NCBI GenBank assembly: GCA_002452695.1
Contig: DKFA01000068.1
Span: 1-14,131 of the forward strand
DNA: 14,131 bases
From: Dehalococcoidia bacterium UBA6808
Lineage (GTDB): Bacteria; Chloroflexota; Dehalococcoidia; GIF9; UBA5629
Direction: 5' to 3'
Made by a program: the position numbers and the translations under genes. This document shows positions 1 through 7,437 of the stretch, piece after piece; position 1 is the first letter of the stretch; every line of letters begins with the position of its first letter. The notes beneath the pieces are model-generated. The model ran no database searches, was not told the DNA's origin, and worked only from the letters and a program-made list of their open reading frames with translations.

Positions 1-1908
1 GGTTGCCGCTGTGTTCTGCTCCACCACCGCACTGATGTTGTCGCTCAGTTTCACCATCTCCACGCTGGTATGCGTCAACTCCTGCATCGCCGCAGATATC
101 ATCAGCACCTTCTCCCCCATATCTTTGGACCTGGACAGTATCTCTTCCAGCGCACCACCGGCACGGGTGGCCTGCTCATAACCTTCTGCCACCTGCTCGG
201 TCCCTTTGCCCATGGCAGTAATGGTCTCGCTTACGCCAGCCTGGATGCCGCCGATCAGCTCGGCGATCTCCTTGGTCGATGTCGAAGACCTTTCAGCCAG
301 CTTCCTGACCTCCTCTGCTACCACAGCAAAGCCGCGCCCCTGCTCACCGGCCCGCGCCGCCTCGATCGCCGCGTTCAAAGCCAGCAGGTTGGTCTGATCG
401 GCGATGTCATTGATCGTTGCCACAATCTTGCCGATCTCCCTCGACCTCGTGCCCAGGCTGCTCATCTTTTCCGCCGCCGCATCTATGGTGTTCTTGATTA
501 CTTCCATGCCCTTGATCGTCTTCTGCACCATCTCGGCGCCGCTGTCGGCTGTATCCGAGGCCGCCCTGGCGCTCTCCGTGGCATGCTGCGCGTTGCTGGA
601 AACCTCTGCGATGGCAGTCGAAACCTGGCTGACCATGGTAACGTTCTTTTCCATCATCTTAGCCTGCTCCTGGGCGCCTTTGGCGATCTGGTCGATAGCG
701 GTTGAGAGCTGGTCCAGCGCCTTCATCGTATCCTGCATCGAGTTTGCCTGATCGGCTGCCCCTTTAGCCACCTGCTGGATGGCGGTAGCTATATGTCCTG
801 TAGCCTGTTCGGCCTGCCCGGATGCCCTGGTCAGATTATCGGCAGATTCAGCCAGCATTTTGGCTACTTCCTTCAGGTTGACCACAATTTTCCTGTTTTC
901 CTCAATGACCTTATTTGTGGAGTCCTTCAGCTTGACCATATCCCCCTTGAACTTGCCGGTTACGCTGCCGGTAAGATCGCCCCGGGCCAGCATATACAAT
1001 ACTTCCGAAACTTCATTCACCGGGCCGATAATGGAGTCAAGCAGATAATTAACCCCGTTGATAATATCCGCCCAACCACCCTGGAATCTGGCTGCATCAC
1101 CTCTGACATCGAGCTTCCCCTCTGCAATCGCAGCGGTCATCCTATCCATCTCGCTCATCAGACCGTTAAGTGCATCAACGCACTTGTTGAAAGCGATCGC
1201 ATTTCTTTCCCATGCGCCGCCATGCGTGTTATCCTCCCATCTGGCAATATTCCTTTCACCCTGGCCGATCTTCTCAAAATATGACTGCTGCCCGTTGATC
1301 AGCCCGATCAATCCATCCAGACACAAATTAGTACCTTTGGCAGCCTTCCTCAATACCCCGGTATACTGCTTATAGTTCATACGTGTATCGAGCTTGCCGT
1401 TGCCGATATCGGTGTATATAGATCCCATCTCCATGGAAAATGTCAGTTCACGGCCGGCATCGATAAAATACTCCAATGCGCCAATGATCTGCCCGCTGGC
1501 ATCCCTCACGGGCACAGTGTGACAGCGATAGAGCCAATCACCTTTGGGGCCATTGATGACGATTTCCCCATCATATGAATTCCCGTCGGCAAATACTCTG
1601 GCAGCCTGGCATTTGGGCGTGTTGCAGCCGGGGAACTTGAACATGTCGAAGCATTTTTGACCGGTGCAAGCCTGTTTTGTGCATTTCAACAGCTCGGCCC
1701 CGGCGTTATTGACGAACTGGATATTGAACTCGCGGTCAATAAACACAACCGGTATTGGCAATTCATCAATAACACTGATATTAACGGCAGGCGACTTGCT
1801 CCCCCATTTGAACAGCCCTGTTTTCTTTCTGCCCAGTGACATCTGGCTTATTACTGCATCGCTGGCAGAGGAACCATCATTTCTCTTGTTCTGCAAAACC
1901 GTGCTCAT
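1..1908 (-). CDS. Cytoplasmic methyl-accepting chemotaxis protein with PAS and poly-HAMP domains (3' end outside window)
   Basis: Receptor/transducer that would signal to CheA through CheW. The 636 visible codons are open to the window edge. Order: polar N-terminus (1-40), a PAS domain (about 44-150) with five cysteines at 76, 81, 86, 95 and 100, three HAMP-like segments (about 160-205, 255-300, 298-345), then a long signalling coiled coil with the conserved hairpin tip at about 491-541 (DIADQTNLLALNAAIEAARA, then GRGFAVVAEEVRKLAERS). No transmembrane segment is visible, so it should be a soluble, intracellular sensor. The last visible residues (VVEQNTAAT) belong to the C-terminal methylation helix; the final stretch is missing. 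Start: the ATG at 1908 has GGAG six bases upstream, whereas the in-frame ATG at 1920 has no SD, so 1908 is preferred. It lies 104 bp after cheD and is probably the last or near-last gene of the che cluster. The ligand is unknown; the cysteines hint at metal or redox sensing (inference). Confidence 0.95.
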   Translation of the reverse strand, partial: MSTVLQNKRNDGSSASDAVISQMSLGRKKTGLFKWGSKSPAVNISVIDELPIPVVFIDREFNIQFVNNAGAELLKCTKQACTGQKCFDMFKFPGCNTPKCQAARVFADGNSYDGEIVINGPKGDWLYRCHTVPVRDASGQIIGALEYFIDAGRELTFSMEMGSIYTDIGNGKLDTRMNYKQYTGVLRKAAKGTNLCLDGLIGLINGQQSYFEKIGQGERNIARWEDNTHGGAWERNAIAFNKCVDALNGLMSEMDRMTAAIAEGKLDVRGDAARFQGGWADIINGVNYLLDSIIGPVNEVSEVLYMLARGDLTGSVTGKFKGDMVKLKDSTNKVIEENRKIVVNLKEVAKMLAESADNLTRASGQAEQATGHIATAIQQVAKGAADQANSMQDTMKALDQLSTAIDQIAKGAQEQAKMMEKNVTMVSQVSTAIAEVSSNAQHATESARAASDTADSGAEMVQKTIKGMEVIKNTIDAAAEKMSSLGTRSREIGKIVATINDIADQTNLLALNAAIEAARAGEQGRGFAVVAEEVRKLAERSSTSTKEIAELIGGIQAGVSETITAMGKGTEQVAEGYEQATRAGGALEEILSRSKDMGEKVLMISAAMQELTHTSVEMVKLSDNISAVVEQNTAAT

Positions 1909-2012
1909 CAATCTCTCCATATTATTTTCTCGGGTCTGGAAGTTTTGCCTGTGTTATACTGACATATTTATTTTTTACTCTGCATTTCACATTGTCCTAT
2001 TCCTATTATTGC

Positions 2013-2525
2013 TTAAAGTTCGCGTATAGGGCTGGAGGTACTCCTCACTCTGGTAATACCGCTGTCAATATAAAGCCACATGGAACGACCATGATTGCCC
2101 CTCAGGTCTTCGCTCTTGATATCCAACTTGTGCTCAGCGAGAGCGGCTTTAACAGCTTCGCAGTTGCGCTCGCCGATATCGAGCGGGCTTTTTGATGGTA
2201 TTGTGGTGATGATCTTGGCTCCTCCCGCTATCTTAATCACGATGCGTTTCTTGACCGCACCCTTTTTCTCCATTTCCTTCAACATGACGGTCACGGCGGT
2301 ATTGGCATATTTTACCGGCATTTTTTCCGCTTCGGGGTCATTGCAGTACGGCAGCACTACATGCGCCATAGCGCCGACCCTGGCTACCGGATCATAGGCG
2401 CTGACGCCTATGCACGATCCAAGTCCCAAACAAGAAAGTACATGGTTGGGATCATTGGATACCTGAATTTCTCCCAGACCCGCAACCAGTACCACCTCAC
2501 TGTTAACGGCCTGTCCGGCGATCAA
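2013..2525 (-). CDS. cheD: Chemoreceptor glutamine deamidase CheD
   Basis: 170 residues, normal for CheD, which deamidates receptor glutamines and partners with CheC. Family signatures are the GLGSC motif with catalytic Cys38, AHVVLP with catalytic His55, then KIAGGA and IGERN. In the Thermotoga maritima enzyme (from memory) the third catalytic residue is a Thr six positions before the Cys; here that position is Cys32 (SCLGLGSC). The start is TTG at 2525, overlapping the cheC stop as TTGA, with GGAG eight bases upstream, so translational coupling to cheC is likely. A GTG start ten or eleven codons in would also give a normal N-terminus. It follows cheC and precedes the receptor gene, as expected for a receptor-adaptation enzyme. 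Confidence 0.95.
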   Translation of the reverse strand: MIAGQAVNSEVVLVAGLGEIQVSNDPNHVLSCLGLGSCIGVSAYDPVARVGAMAHVVLPYCNDPEAEKMPVKYANTAVTVMLKEMEKKGAVKKRIVIKIAGGAKIITTIPSKSPLDIGERNCEAVKAALAEHKLDIKSEDLRGNHGRSMWLYIDSGITRVRSTSSPIREL

Positions 2526-3139
2526 TGCGAGGCTCCGCTCGGCGCCAGCGGCAGTTGCATGAAACTGGCATTGGGCATGATGAGGAATTTACCCTCAATT
2601 GTGCGGTCGCTGACGTGGAAAGACGTCTCAACGATGAATACGTCATCCCTCTCTGCCAGAATCTCGGACAGGGCAATATCCAGAATTGCTCCGGCCATAT
2701 CCAGCAGGACAACGGGAGGCGAGGGATGGAGCAGGACACCGAGCGAATCGGCAATGGCATTAAGAAAGAATGTGCCCGTGACATTGCCCATCTCACCCAA
2801 CGCCGATTGCGACATCTCGTCCAGGGTCTTACATGTGCCCGGGTGGTTGCCCAGCAGCAGGTCAAGTATGGCATAAGCAAACTCCGGCTGGTGTGCCAAT
2901 AAAATATGACCGTTGCTGGCGCCGTTGAAAGTAATGTATACGCCTACAACCATGCTCTCCGGCCCGCCCAGCAGACTGGGCATCTCTCTGGCCGGTACCT
3001 GTCTGATGTTGATCGAACTGATCTCAAAATCGCGCCCGACCATCTGGGAAAGCCCGTTGATGGCATTAGTCATGCCCCTCTTGATCAACTGGTCCCAGAC
3101 CGGCATCCCGTTAAACTCCCTGGTGACATTATTCTCCAT
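2522..3139 (-). CDS. cheC: CheY-P phosphatase CheC
   Basis: 205 residues, typical of CheC, which dephosphorylates CheY-P and binds CheD. The family has two pseudo-symmetric active sites with consensus [D/S]-x3-E-x2-N-x21-P. The second is exact here: Ser112, Glu116, Asn119 and Pro141. In the first, aligned by the following AxxxLS segment, the acidic and Asn positions appear to be Gln17 and Lys20, so this half looks inactive. ATG start at 3139 with a GGAGGAG SD ten bases upstream. It lies 44 bp after cheA and overlaps the cheD start by 4 bp. No cheY is in the window, so its substrate regulator must be encoded elsewhere. Confidence 0.95.
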   Translation of the reverse strand: MENNVTREFNGMPVWDQLIKRGMTNAINGLSQMVGRDFEISSINIRQVPAREMPSLLGGPESMVVGVYITFNGASNGHILLAHQPEFAYAILDLLLGNHPGTCKTLDEMSQSALGEMGNVTGTFFLNAIADSLGVLLHPSPPVVLLDMAGAILDIALSEILAERDDVFIVETSFHVSDRTIEGKFLIMPNASFMQLPLAPSGASH

Positions 3140-3183
3140 GCGACTTATTCTCCTCCTGCAATCTATACAGCCTGTACAATCTA

Positions 3184-5292
3184 TTAATCAGCAGCCTGTC
3201 CCTGCTGAGCGAACATCCTGATCAGCGTGGGGATATCAAGGATGAGGGCAACCTCTCCGTCCCCCAATATGGTCGCACCTGAAATACCCTTCAATTCTCC
3301 CAGGTATTTGCCCAACGACTTGATAACAAATTCCATCTGCTCCTTGAGCTCATCCACCACGATGCCGGCAATCTTGTCTCCCGCCTTTACGACCAGCACG
3401 TACTCCTGTACCTTGCCGGCCGTCTCGGCTTTGGCGCCGATCACCTTGCTCATCCTCATCAGCGGGACAATGGTATCCCTTAACAGCATGACCTCTTTCT
3501 TCCTGATGGTCTTGATATCTTCCCGTCTGACCTTGATCGTCTCCATCACCGATACCAGGGGAACAATGTAGCTGGATCCCGACACAGTCACCACCAGGCC
3601 CTGAAATACCGCCACAGTCAGCGGCAGCTTGAGCGTAAATGTCGTACCGACATTGGTCTTTGTATCCAGGGCAACATTGCCGTTCAGCCTTTCGATATTG
3701 GTCCTGACGATGTCAAGGCCGACGCCCCTGCCTGATACATCGGTCGTCTTCTCGGCAGTAGACATACCTGAGGCAAAGATCAGATCGATGGCTTCGGAAT
3801 CAGCCATTTTGGCAGCAGCTTCTGCACTGAGGAAACCCTTCCTTACCGCCGAGTCCTTCACCTTCCTGGCGTCTATGCCGCGGCCATCGTCCTCAAGCCT
3901 GATAACAATGTGGCCCTCTTCCTGATAGGCCTCCAGACTGAGCCTGGCCTTTTCCGGTTTGCCTTTGGCCTTACGATCCTCGGGCAACTCAATACCGTGG
4001 TCGATGGCATTCCTGAGCAAATGTATCAGGGGGTCCTGTATTTTCTCAATGATCGTGCGGTCAAGCTCTGTGCTTTCACCTTTGATGGTGAACTCAACAT
4101 TCTTATGCTGTTTCTGGGCCAGGTCCCTGACCAGCCTGGGGAACTTGCTGAAAACCAGGCTGATGGGAACCATCCTGATCTTCATAATATCCTGATAAAG
4201 TTCGTTAATAACTTTGATAATGTGGTTGGAAGTATCCCCCAGGTCGTTGACGAGTTCGTCATCGGGATACTTCCCCTCCAGCATTCTGCCAACCTGGCTG
4301 ATGCGTGACCTGTCGATCACCAGCTCTTCCACCATGTTCATCAGGCTGTCGAGCACCTTGACGTCGACCCTGATGCTGTTCATAGCCTCGGTCCTGTTGT
4401 TGGCAGCCAGCGCCTTCGATTCAGGCTTCTGCTCCTGTTTATGCATGGGCGGCTCTTTCGCTTCTTGTTCCTCCCCTGCACTGATTTCCGGCATTCCGGT
4501 TTGCAACGGCCTCATTGACGCTTCCGTTCCATAGTAAGCAGCAGCTACTTGCTGAATATCCCCGATCAGCTTGAGTACGCCCTCTATCTCCACAGGTGTT
4601 TTCCGTGTGCAGACCACAGCTACCAGCTCAGGCGACCCTTTCTCCCTTTCAATGTCGCCCACTGAAGGGTCCGATGCAATAAGTTCACCCATGGCTGACA
4701 GATCATTGCACACCTGCAGACACCTGACTGCCAGCCACTCAGAAGCAGGATCTATGCCAACCCTGATAGTAAGTACAGGCAAGCCCTTCTTTCTGGCCTC
4801 ATTAACCTTCTTTTCAGCAGCCTTATTCAATGTAATGATTTTGGCCTGCTGCTTTACAGCAACCTGTCCGTACTGATTGGAAATGCCGGCGCACATGCCG
4901 GACTCTGCCGACTGCCTTAATTGATCCACAATAGCCGTGATGTCCAGATCGCTCTCGCTCTGTGAGTTCACCTCGTTCTTAAGCGCTTTCAACGCGTCGA
5001 GACCGAAAAGGAGGGCATCAATGATCTGTGTATTGACGGTTATTTTCTTCTGCCGCAGCTTGTCCAACAGGCTTTCCATAGCATGGGTAACTTGGGCCAT
5101 CCTTTCATGTCCCAGCATGGCCGAAGAACCTTTAAGCGTATGCGCCGCCCGGAAAATTTCCTGTAACAACTCTGGGTTGTTGCCTTCATTTTCCAGCTTG
5201 ATGAGATCTTCATCCAAAAGCTGAATATGCTCTTCAGCTTCCTCCATGAATACCTTCAGTTCCTCAGGGCTGATTTCACAACTGACAATCAT
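3184..5292 (-). CDS. cheA: Chemotaxis histidine kinase CheA
   Basis: 702 residues, full length. Cytoplasmic kinase that autophosphorylates and passes phosphate to CheY-type regulators under receptor/CheW control. Domains: HPt with phospho-accepting His51 (AAHTLKGSS); a second globular segment at about 170-255 consistent with the CheY-binding P2 domain; a charged linker (260-305) rich in Glu, Lys and Gln; dimerisation helices (about 305-375); ATPase with N-box Asn428 (HLLRNAIDHG), G1 (DDGRGID, 468-474) and G2 (GRGVGLDIV, 521-529); and a C-terminal CheW-like domain (about 560-695). All catalytic motifs look intact. ATG start at 5292 with a weak SD (AGGGAT). Placed 68 bp after cheW and 44 bp before cheC, in one transcription direction. 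Confidence 0.97.
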   Translation of the reverse strand: MIVSCEISPEELKVFMEEAEEHIQLLDEDLIKLENEGNNPELLQEIFRAAHTLKGSSAMLGHERMAQVTHAMESLLDKLRQKKITVNTQIIDALLFGLDALKALKNEVNSQSESDLDITAIVDQLRQSAESGMCAGISNQYGQVAVKQQAKIITLNKAAEKKVNEARKKGLPVLTIRVGIDPASEWLAVRCLQVCNDLSAMGELIASDPSVGDIEREKGSPELVAVVCTRKTPVEIEGVLKLIGDIQQVAAAYYGTEASMRPLQTGMPEISAGEEQEAKEPPMHKQEQKPESKALAANNRTEAMNSIRVDVKVLDSLMNMVEELVIDRSRISQVGRMLEGKYPDDELVNDLGDTSNHIIKVINELYQDIMKIRMVPISLVFSKFPRLVRDLAQKQHKNVEFTIKGESTELDRTIIEKIQDPLIHLLRNAIDHGIELPEDRKAKGKPEKARLSLEAYQEEGHIVIRLEDDGRGIDARKVKDSAVRKGFLSAEAAAKMADSEAIDLIFASGMSTAEKTTDVSGRGVGLDIVRTNIERLNGNVALDTKTNVGTTFTLKLPLTVAVFQGLVVTVSGSSYIVPLVSVMETIKVRREDIKTIRKKEVMLLRDTIVPLMRMSKVIGAKAETAGKVQEYVLVVKAGDKIAGIVVDELKEQMEFVIKSLGKYLGELKGISGATILGDGEVALILDIPTLIRMFAQQGQAAD

Positions 5293-5360
5293 CGCGTTAT
5301 CCCTATTCCGGGTATGGAGCCGGCCCGGTCGATTACAGGAATCTTTTCACAGGTAACCCT

Positions 5361-5969
5361 TTAGACCGCTGCGTATTCCTTGTTACTATTCTTATGTACT
5401 GCTTCAGCGCTCCTTTTCCGGGAGCCATTGCCGTTTTTGGGCTCTGTCATTTGTTCTTCTGCTACATCGGACCTGCTCTCAGCCACGCTCTCACCGATCA
5501 CGCGTGAAATTGCTTCGCTGTCGGCCTTGGATGAAAGCAGTTTGTTGAGGTCAAGCAAAATAATCAAACGATTGGTCAGCTTGGCAATGCCGCGCAGGTA
5601 ATCTGAGTTACCCTGTGTAACCATGGAAGAAGGCGGCTCAATCGAGGAATTGGGTACACGCAGCACTTCCGTGACTGCATCGACGATAACGCCCGCTTCT
5701 CCATCCGTGATATCGATAACAACAATGCGGCTTTCTTCGGTCTGGTCCGCCACTTTCAGGCCGAGGCGTTTGCGCAGGTCCAGCACAGGCAGGACCTTTC
5801 CCCTGAGGTTGATAATGCCCTCAACATAGGATGTGACGCCGGGGACCCTGGTAATGTTCTGCATGCGTATGATCTCACGCACATCAGAGATATCGACACC
5901 ATAATGCTCGGAGGCCAGGTCAAAAACCACCAGCTGAATTTCGCTTATCCCATTATTTTTTTCCGCCAT
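5361..5969 (-). CDS. cheW: Chemotaxis scaffold protein CheW with extended polar tail
   Basis: CheW couples receptors to CheA in chemosensory arrays. The core (about 10-148) shows FDLASEHYGVDISDVREI, the GIINLRGKVLPVLDLRKRLG signature, and the C-terminal LTNRLIILLDLNKLL strand. About 50 extra residues follow (Ser, Glu, Lys and Asn-rich, low complexity), which ordinary CheW of about 140-160 residues lacks. Start: the ATG at 5969 is preferred because AAAGGAG lies about nine to ten bases upstream; the in-frame ATG at 5978 sits almost on that SD. First gene of the che cluster; the 5' region 5970-6110 has only a weak promoter candidate. Confidence 0.95.
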   Translation of the reverse strand: MAEKNNGISEIQLVVFDLASEHYGVDISDVREIIRMQNITRVPGVTSYVEGIINLRGKVLPVLDLRKRLGLKVADQTEESRIVVIDITDGEAGVIVDAVTEVLRVPNSSIEPPSSMVTQGNSDYLRGIAKLTNRLIILLDLNKLLSSKADSEAISRVIGESVAESRSDVAEEQMTEPKNGNGSRKRSAEAVHKNSNKEYAAV

Positions 5970-6054
5970 GTTTACCATTCTCCTTTAATTAATTTGGTTG
6001 CTGGGAGCCGGCTGCGCAACTGCATGCTCTGTCCGTGATTTTTCCCGTTTACTA

Positions 6055-6081
6055 TGTATAGATTCTCTCAGTCAGCCTCAA
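6055..6081 (-). promoter_or_regulatory. Weak candidate promoter of the che cluster
   Basis: On the minus strand TTGAGG (6076-6081) and TATACA (6055-6060) lie upstream of cheW, but the spacer is only 15 bp. It is the best sigma-70-like pair in the cheW leader. A dedicated alternative sigma factor cannot be excluded. Confidence 0.25.
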
Positions 6082-6127
6082 CTGCAACAAGTAACATAAG
6101 GCTAAAGTTCATGAGCCAAACGGTTAG

Positions 6128-6350
6128 CTCGCTGCCCTAATACTGGAATTAATTGTTCACACAGCCGGAGGCGAAGAGGCCATCAACTCGCTGCTTGAGA
6201 TCGACCCGCAGTAAAGGTGATCGTCTCCTCCGGCTATCCCAGCGGCCCCATACTCTCTGATTACAGGAAATTCGGTTTCAGCGCGGTTGCCGGCAAACCT
6301 TAACTGTAGATGAACTGGAATGTGCTGTGGACGAAGCCCTCAATGTATAA
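6128..6350 (+). pseudogene. Decayed C-terminal half of a response-regulator receiver domain
   Basis: Reading three successive plus-strand frames restores one receiver domain. Frame one (6128-6211) gives LAALILELIV, then GGEEAINSLLEIDPQ. After loss of one base near 6212, frame two gives VKVIVSSGYPSGPILSDYRK, FGFSAVAGKP. After a second loss near 6302, frame three gives TVDELECAVDEALNV and a stop at 6348-6350. This is the usual end of receiver domains attached to hybrid sensor kinases (VSSGY, then KPF and EEL). The expected phospho-accepting Asp in LILDL is Glu. The 5' half, including the acidic pocket, is not recognisable upstream. It is on the opposite strand from the che genes and ends 10 bp from the stop of the prepilin peptidase. 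I infer an old remnant of a two-component gene, not cheY. Confidence 0.8.
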
Positions 6351-6360
6351 GAACAGGCCG

Positions 6361-7173
6361 TCACATTAATGGGGCGAGATACCAGGCCAGCAGGGTTTTC
6401 CCCCAGAGCATAGCCACCATACCACCCAGGCAAAGGAAGGGACCAAATGGGATAGGATCCTTTTTCCCCTTGCGCCTCGCGATCAGCAGCACGATCGCCG
6501 TCAGTCCCCCCAGGATTACCGCAACAAATAGCGCCACCAGCACCATGGGGAACCCCACCATCAGGCCGATCAGCCCGGCCAGCTTGACATCACCCAGCGC
6601 CATGCCGCCGCGGGATACTATAACCACCATCAGCAGCAGGATAAAACCCGTCAGTCCTCCGACGATGACATTTAACAGGTAATTGTTCAGCCAGGCCAGT
6701 CCTTCCGGCAGCAGGAATGACCATGGCGGGCGGAAATGCAGCAGCATAACAGCCATCGACAGAATCAGCACCATGACAAAGCCCGGGTAGATCACTGCAT
6801 TGGGGAGCAGCATCTTCTCAATATCCGTAACAATCAATATCAGGAGCAGCAGCGAATAGACTATGGATATCGACAGCTCCCAGCTCAGGCCGTAGCGGCA
6901 GACCAGATAAGCGAAGAGCAGTCCCGTAAACAGCTCGACAATCAGGATGTGCGCCTTTATTTTGCTGCGGCAAAGTCTGCACCTGCCACGGGAGAGGATA
7001 AATCCCAATATAGGCGCCATCAAGTACAAAGGCCAGTTGCCGTTACATTCACGACAATTGGAAATTACGAAAGAGCGCGGCTCACGGATGAGGCCGCCGG
7101 CGATCACATTAACCAGGCTGCCGCAAAAAAGACCTATCAAAAAAAATAGAAAGCACCATATATATATATACAT
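6361..7173 (-). CDS. pilD: Type IV prepilin peptidase / leader peptidase (PilD/PulO/ComC family)
   Basis: 270-residue polytopic membrane aspartic protease that cleaves and N-methylates type IV pilin-like precursors. Evidence: N-terminal GSLVNVI; a cytoplasmic zinc-type cysteine set C40-x2-C43-x21-C65-x2-C68; the two catalytic aspartates, Asp117 in TDIEKMLLPN and Asp195 in the ALGDVKLAG (GxGD-type) motif; about seven or eight hydrophobic helices; and C-terminal PFGPFL. The methylation and protease motifs appear complete. ATG start at 7173 has only a weak purine-rich site. The first codons are a TA dinucleotide run (MYIYIW). It lies 50 bp downstream of a small membrane protein gene on the same strand and probably shares its transcript. 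No pilin or pilus ATPase gene is in the window. Confidence 0.95.
   Translation of the reverse strand: MYIYIWCFLFFLIGLFCGSLVNVIAGGLIREPRSFVISNCRECNGNWPLYLMAPILGFILSRGRCRLCRSKIKAHILIVELFTGLLFAYLVCRYGLSWELSISIVYSLLLLILIVTDIEKMLLPNAVIYPGFVMVLILSMAVMLLHFRPPWSFLLPEGLAWLNNYLLNVIVGGLTGFILLLMVVIVSRGGMALGDVKLAGLIGLMVGFPMVLVALFVAVILGGLTAIVLLIARRKGKKDPIPFGPFLCLGGMVAMLWGKTLLAWYLAPLM
7139..7171. repeat. Simple repeats at the prepilin peptidase 5' end
   Basis: A run of eight A (7139-7146) and a 13-base alternating AT tract (7158-7170) lie within the first dozen codons of the peptidase gene, the AT tract directly following the ATG. Both are slippage-prone in principle; the current lengths leave the gene in frame. 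Confidence 0.7.
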
Positions 7174-7223
7174 TTATCTTTAGAGGTCTGGGGTATGCTT
7201 TTGTCGGAGAAAAGCAATAACTG

Positions 7224-7379
7224 CTACGATTTCTGCGACAGGTCTCTCCAGGCAGCCAGGGCAAAGATGAGGCCCAGCAGGGCAAAGGCAATAGCAGTAT
7301 AGGGCGTCTTGTCAAAAAAAGATCCTGCGATAGCGCCGTATATTGATGCCACAGCAGCAAAAAGCCAAACATATTTCAT
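7224..7379 (-). CDS. Small two-helix membrane protein, 51 residues, function unknown
   Basis: ATG at 7379 preceded by a strong AAGGAGG site seven bases away, and by a plausible promoter at 7400-7428. Translation: MKYVWLFAAVASIYGAIAGS, then FFDKTPYTAIAFALLGLIFA, ending LAAWRDLSQKS. Two hydrophobic stretches (about 4-20 and 28-43) separated by a short polar turn (FDKTPY) suggest a helical hairpin in the membrane. The longer minus-strand frame at 7109-7372 overlaps it in another phase, has no SD and is not credible. It precedes the prepilin peptidase by 50 bp. I do not recognise a family. Confidence 0.75.
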   Translation of the reverse strand: MKYVWLFAAVASIYGAIAGSFFDKTPYTAIAFALLGLIFALAAWRDLSQKS

Positions 7380-7399
7380 GTAGCGCCTCCTTGTTCTAA

Positions 7400-7428
7400 A
7401 TAATGCCCTAATGGTAAATAAACGTCAA
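7400..7428 (-). promoter_or_regulatory. Sigma-70-type promoter of the small membrane protein / prepilin peptidase unit
   Basis: Minus strand: TTGACG (7423-7428), a 17-bp spacer, and CATTAT (7400-7405). Match is 5/6 and 4/6 to consensus with ideal spacing. The predicted start near 7393 leaves a leader of only about 14 bases containing the SD. Confidence 0.5.
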
Positions 7429-7437
7429 TAGATACAG

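Noticed and set aside
70..1375. Plus-strand frames opposite the receptor gene
   Set aside because: Antisense shadows of a clear chemoreceptor; low-complexity Ser/Leu/Ala translations without motifs.
1921..2012. TATAAC-like -10 in the cheD-mcp gap as an mcp promoter
   Set aside because: No matching -35 at proper spacing, so not listed as a feature.
7109..7372. Minus-strand 87-codon frame
   Set aside because: Overlaps both the small membrane protein and the peptidase start in another phase, with no SD.
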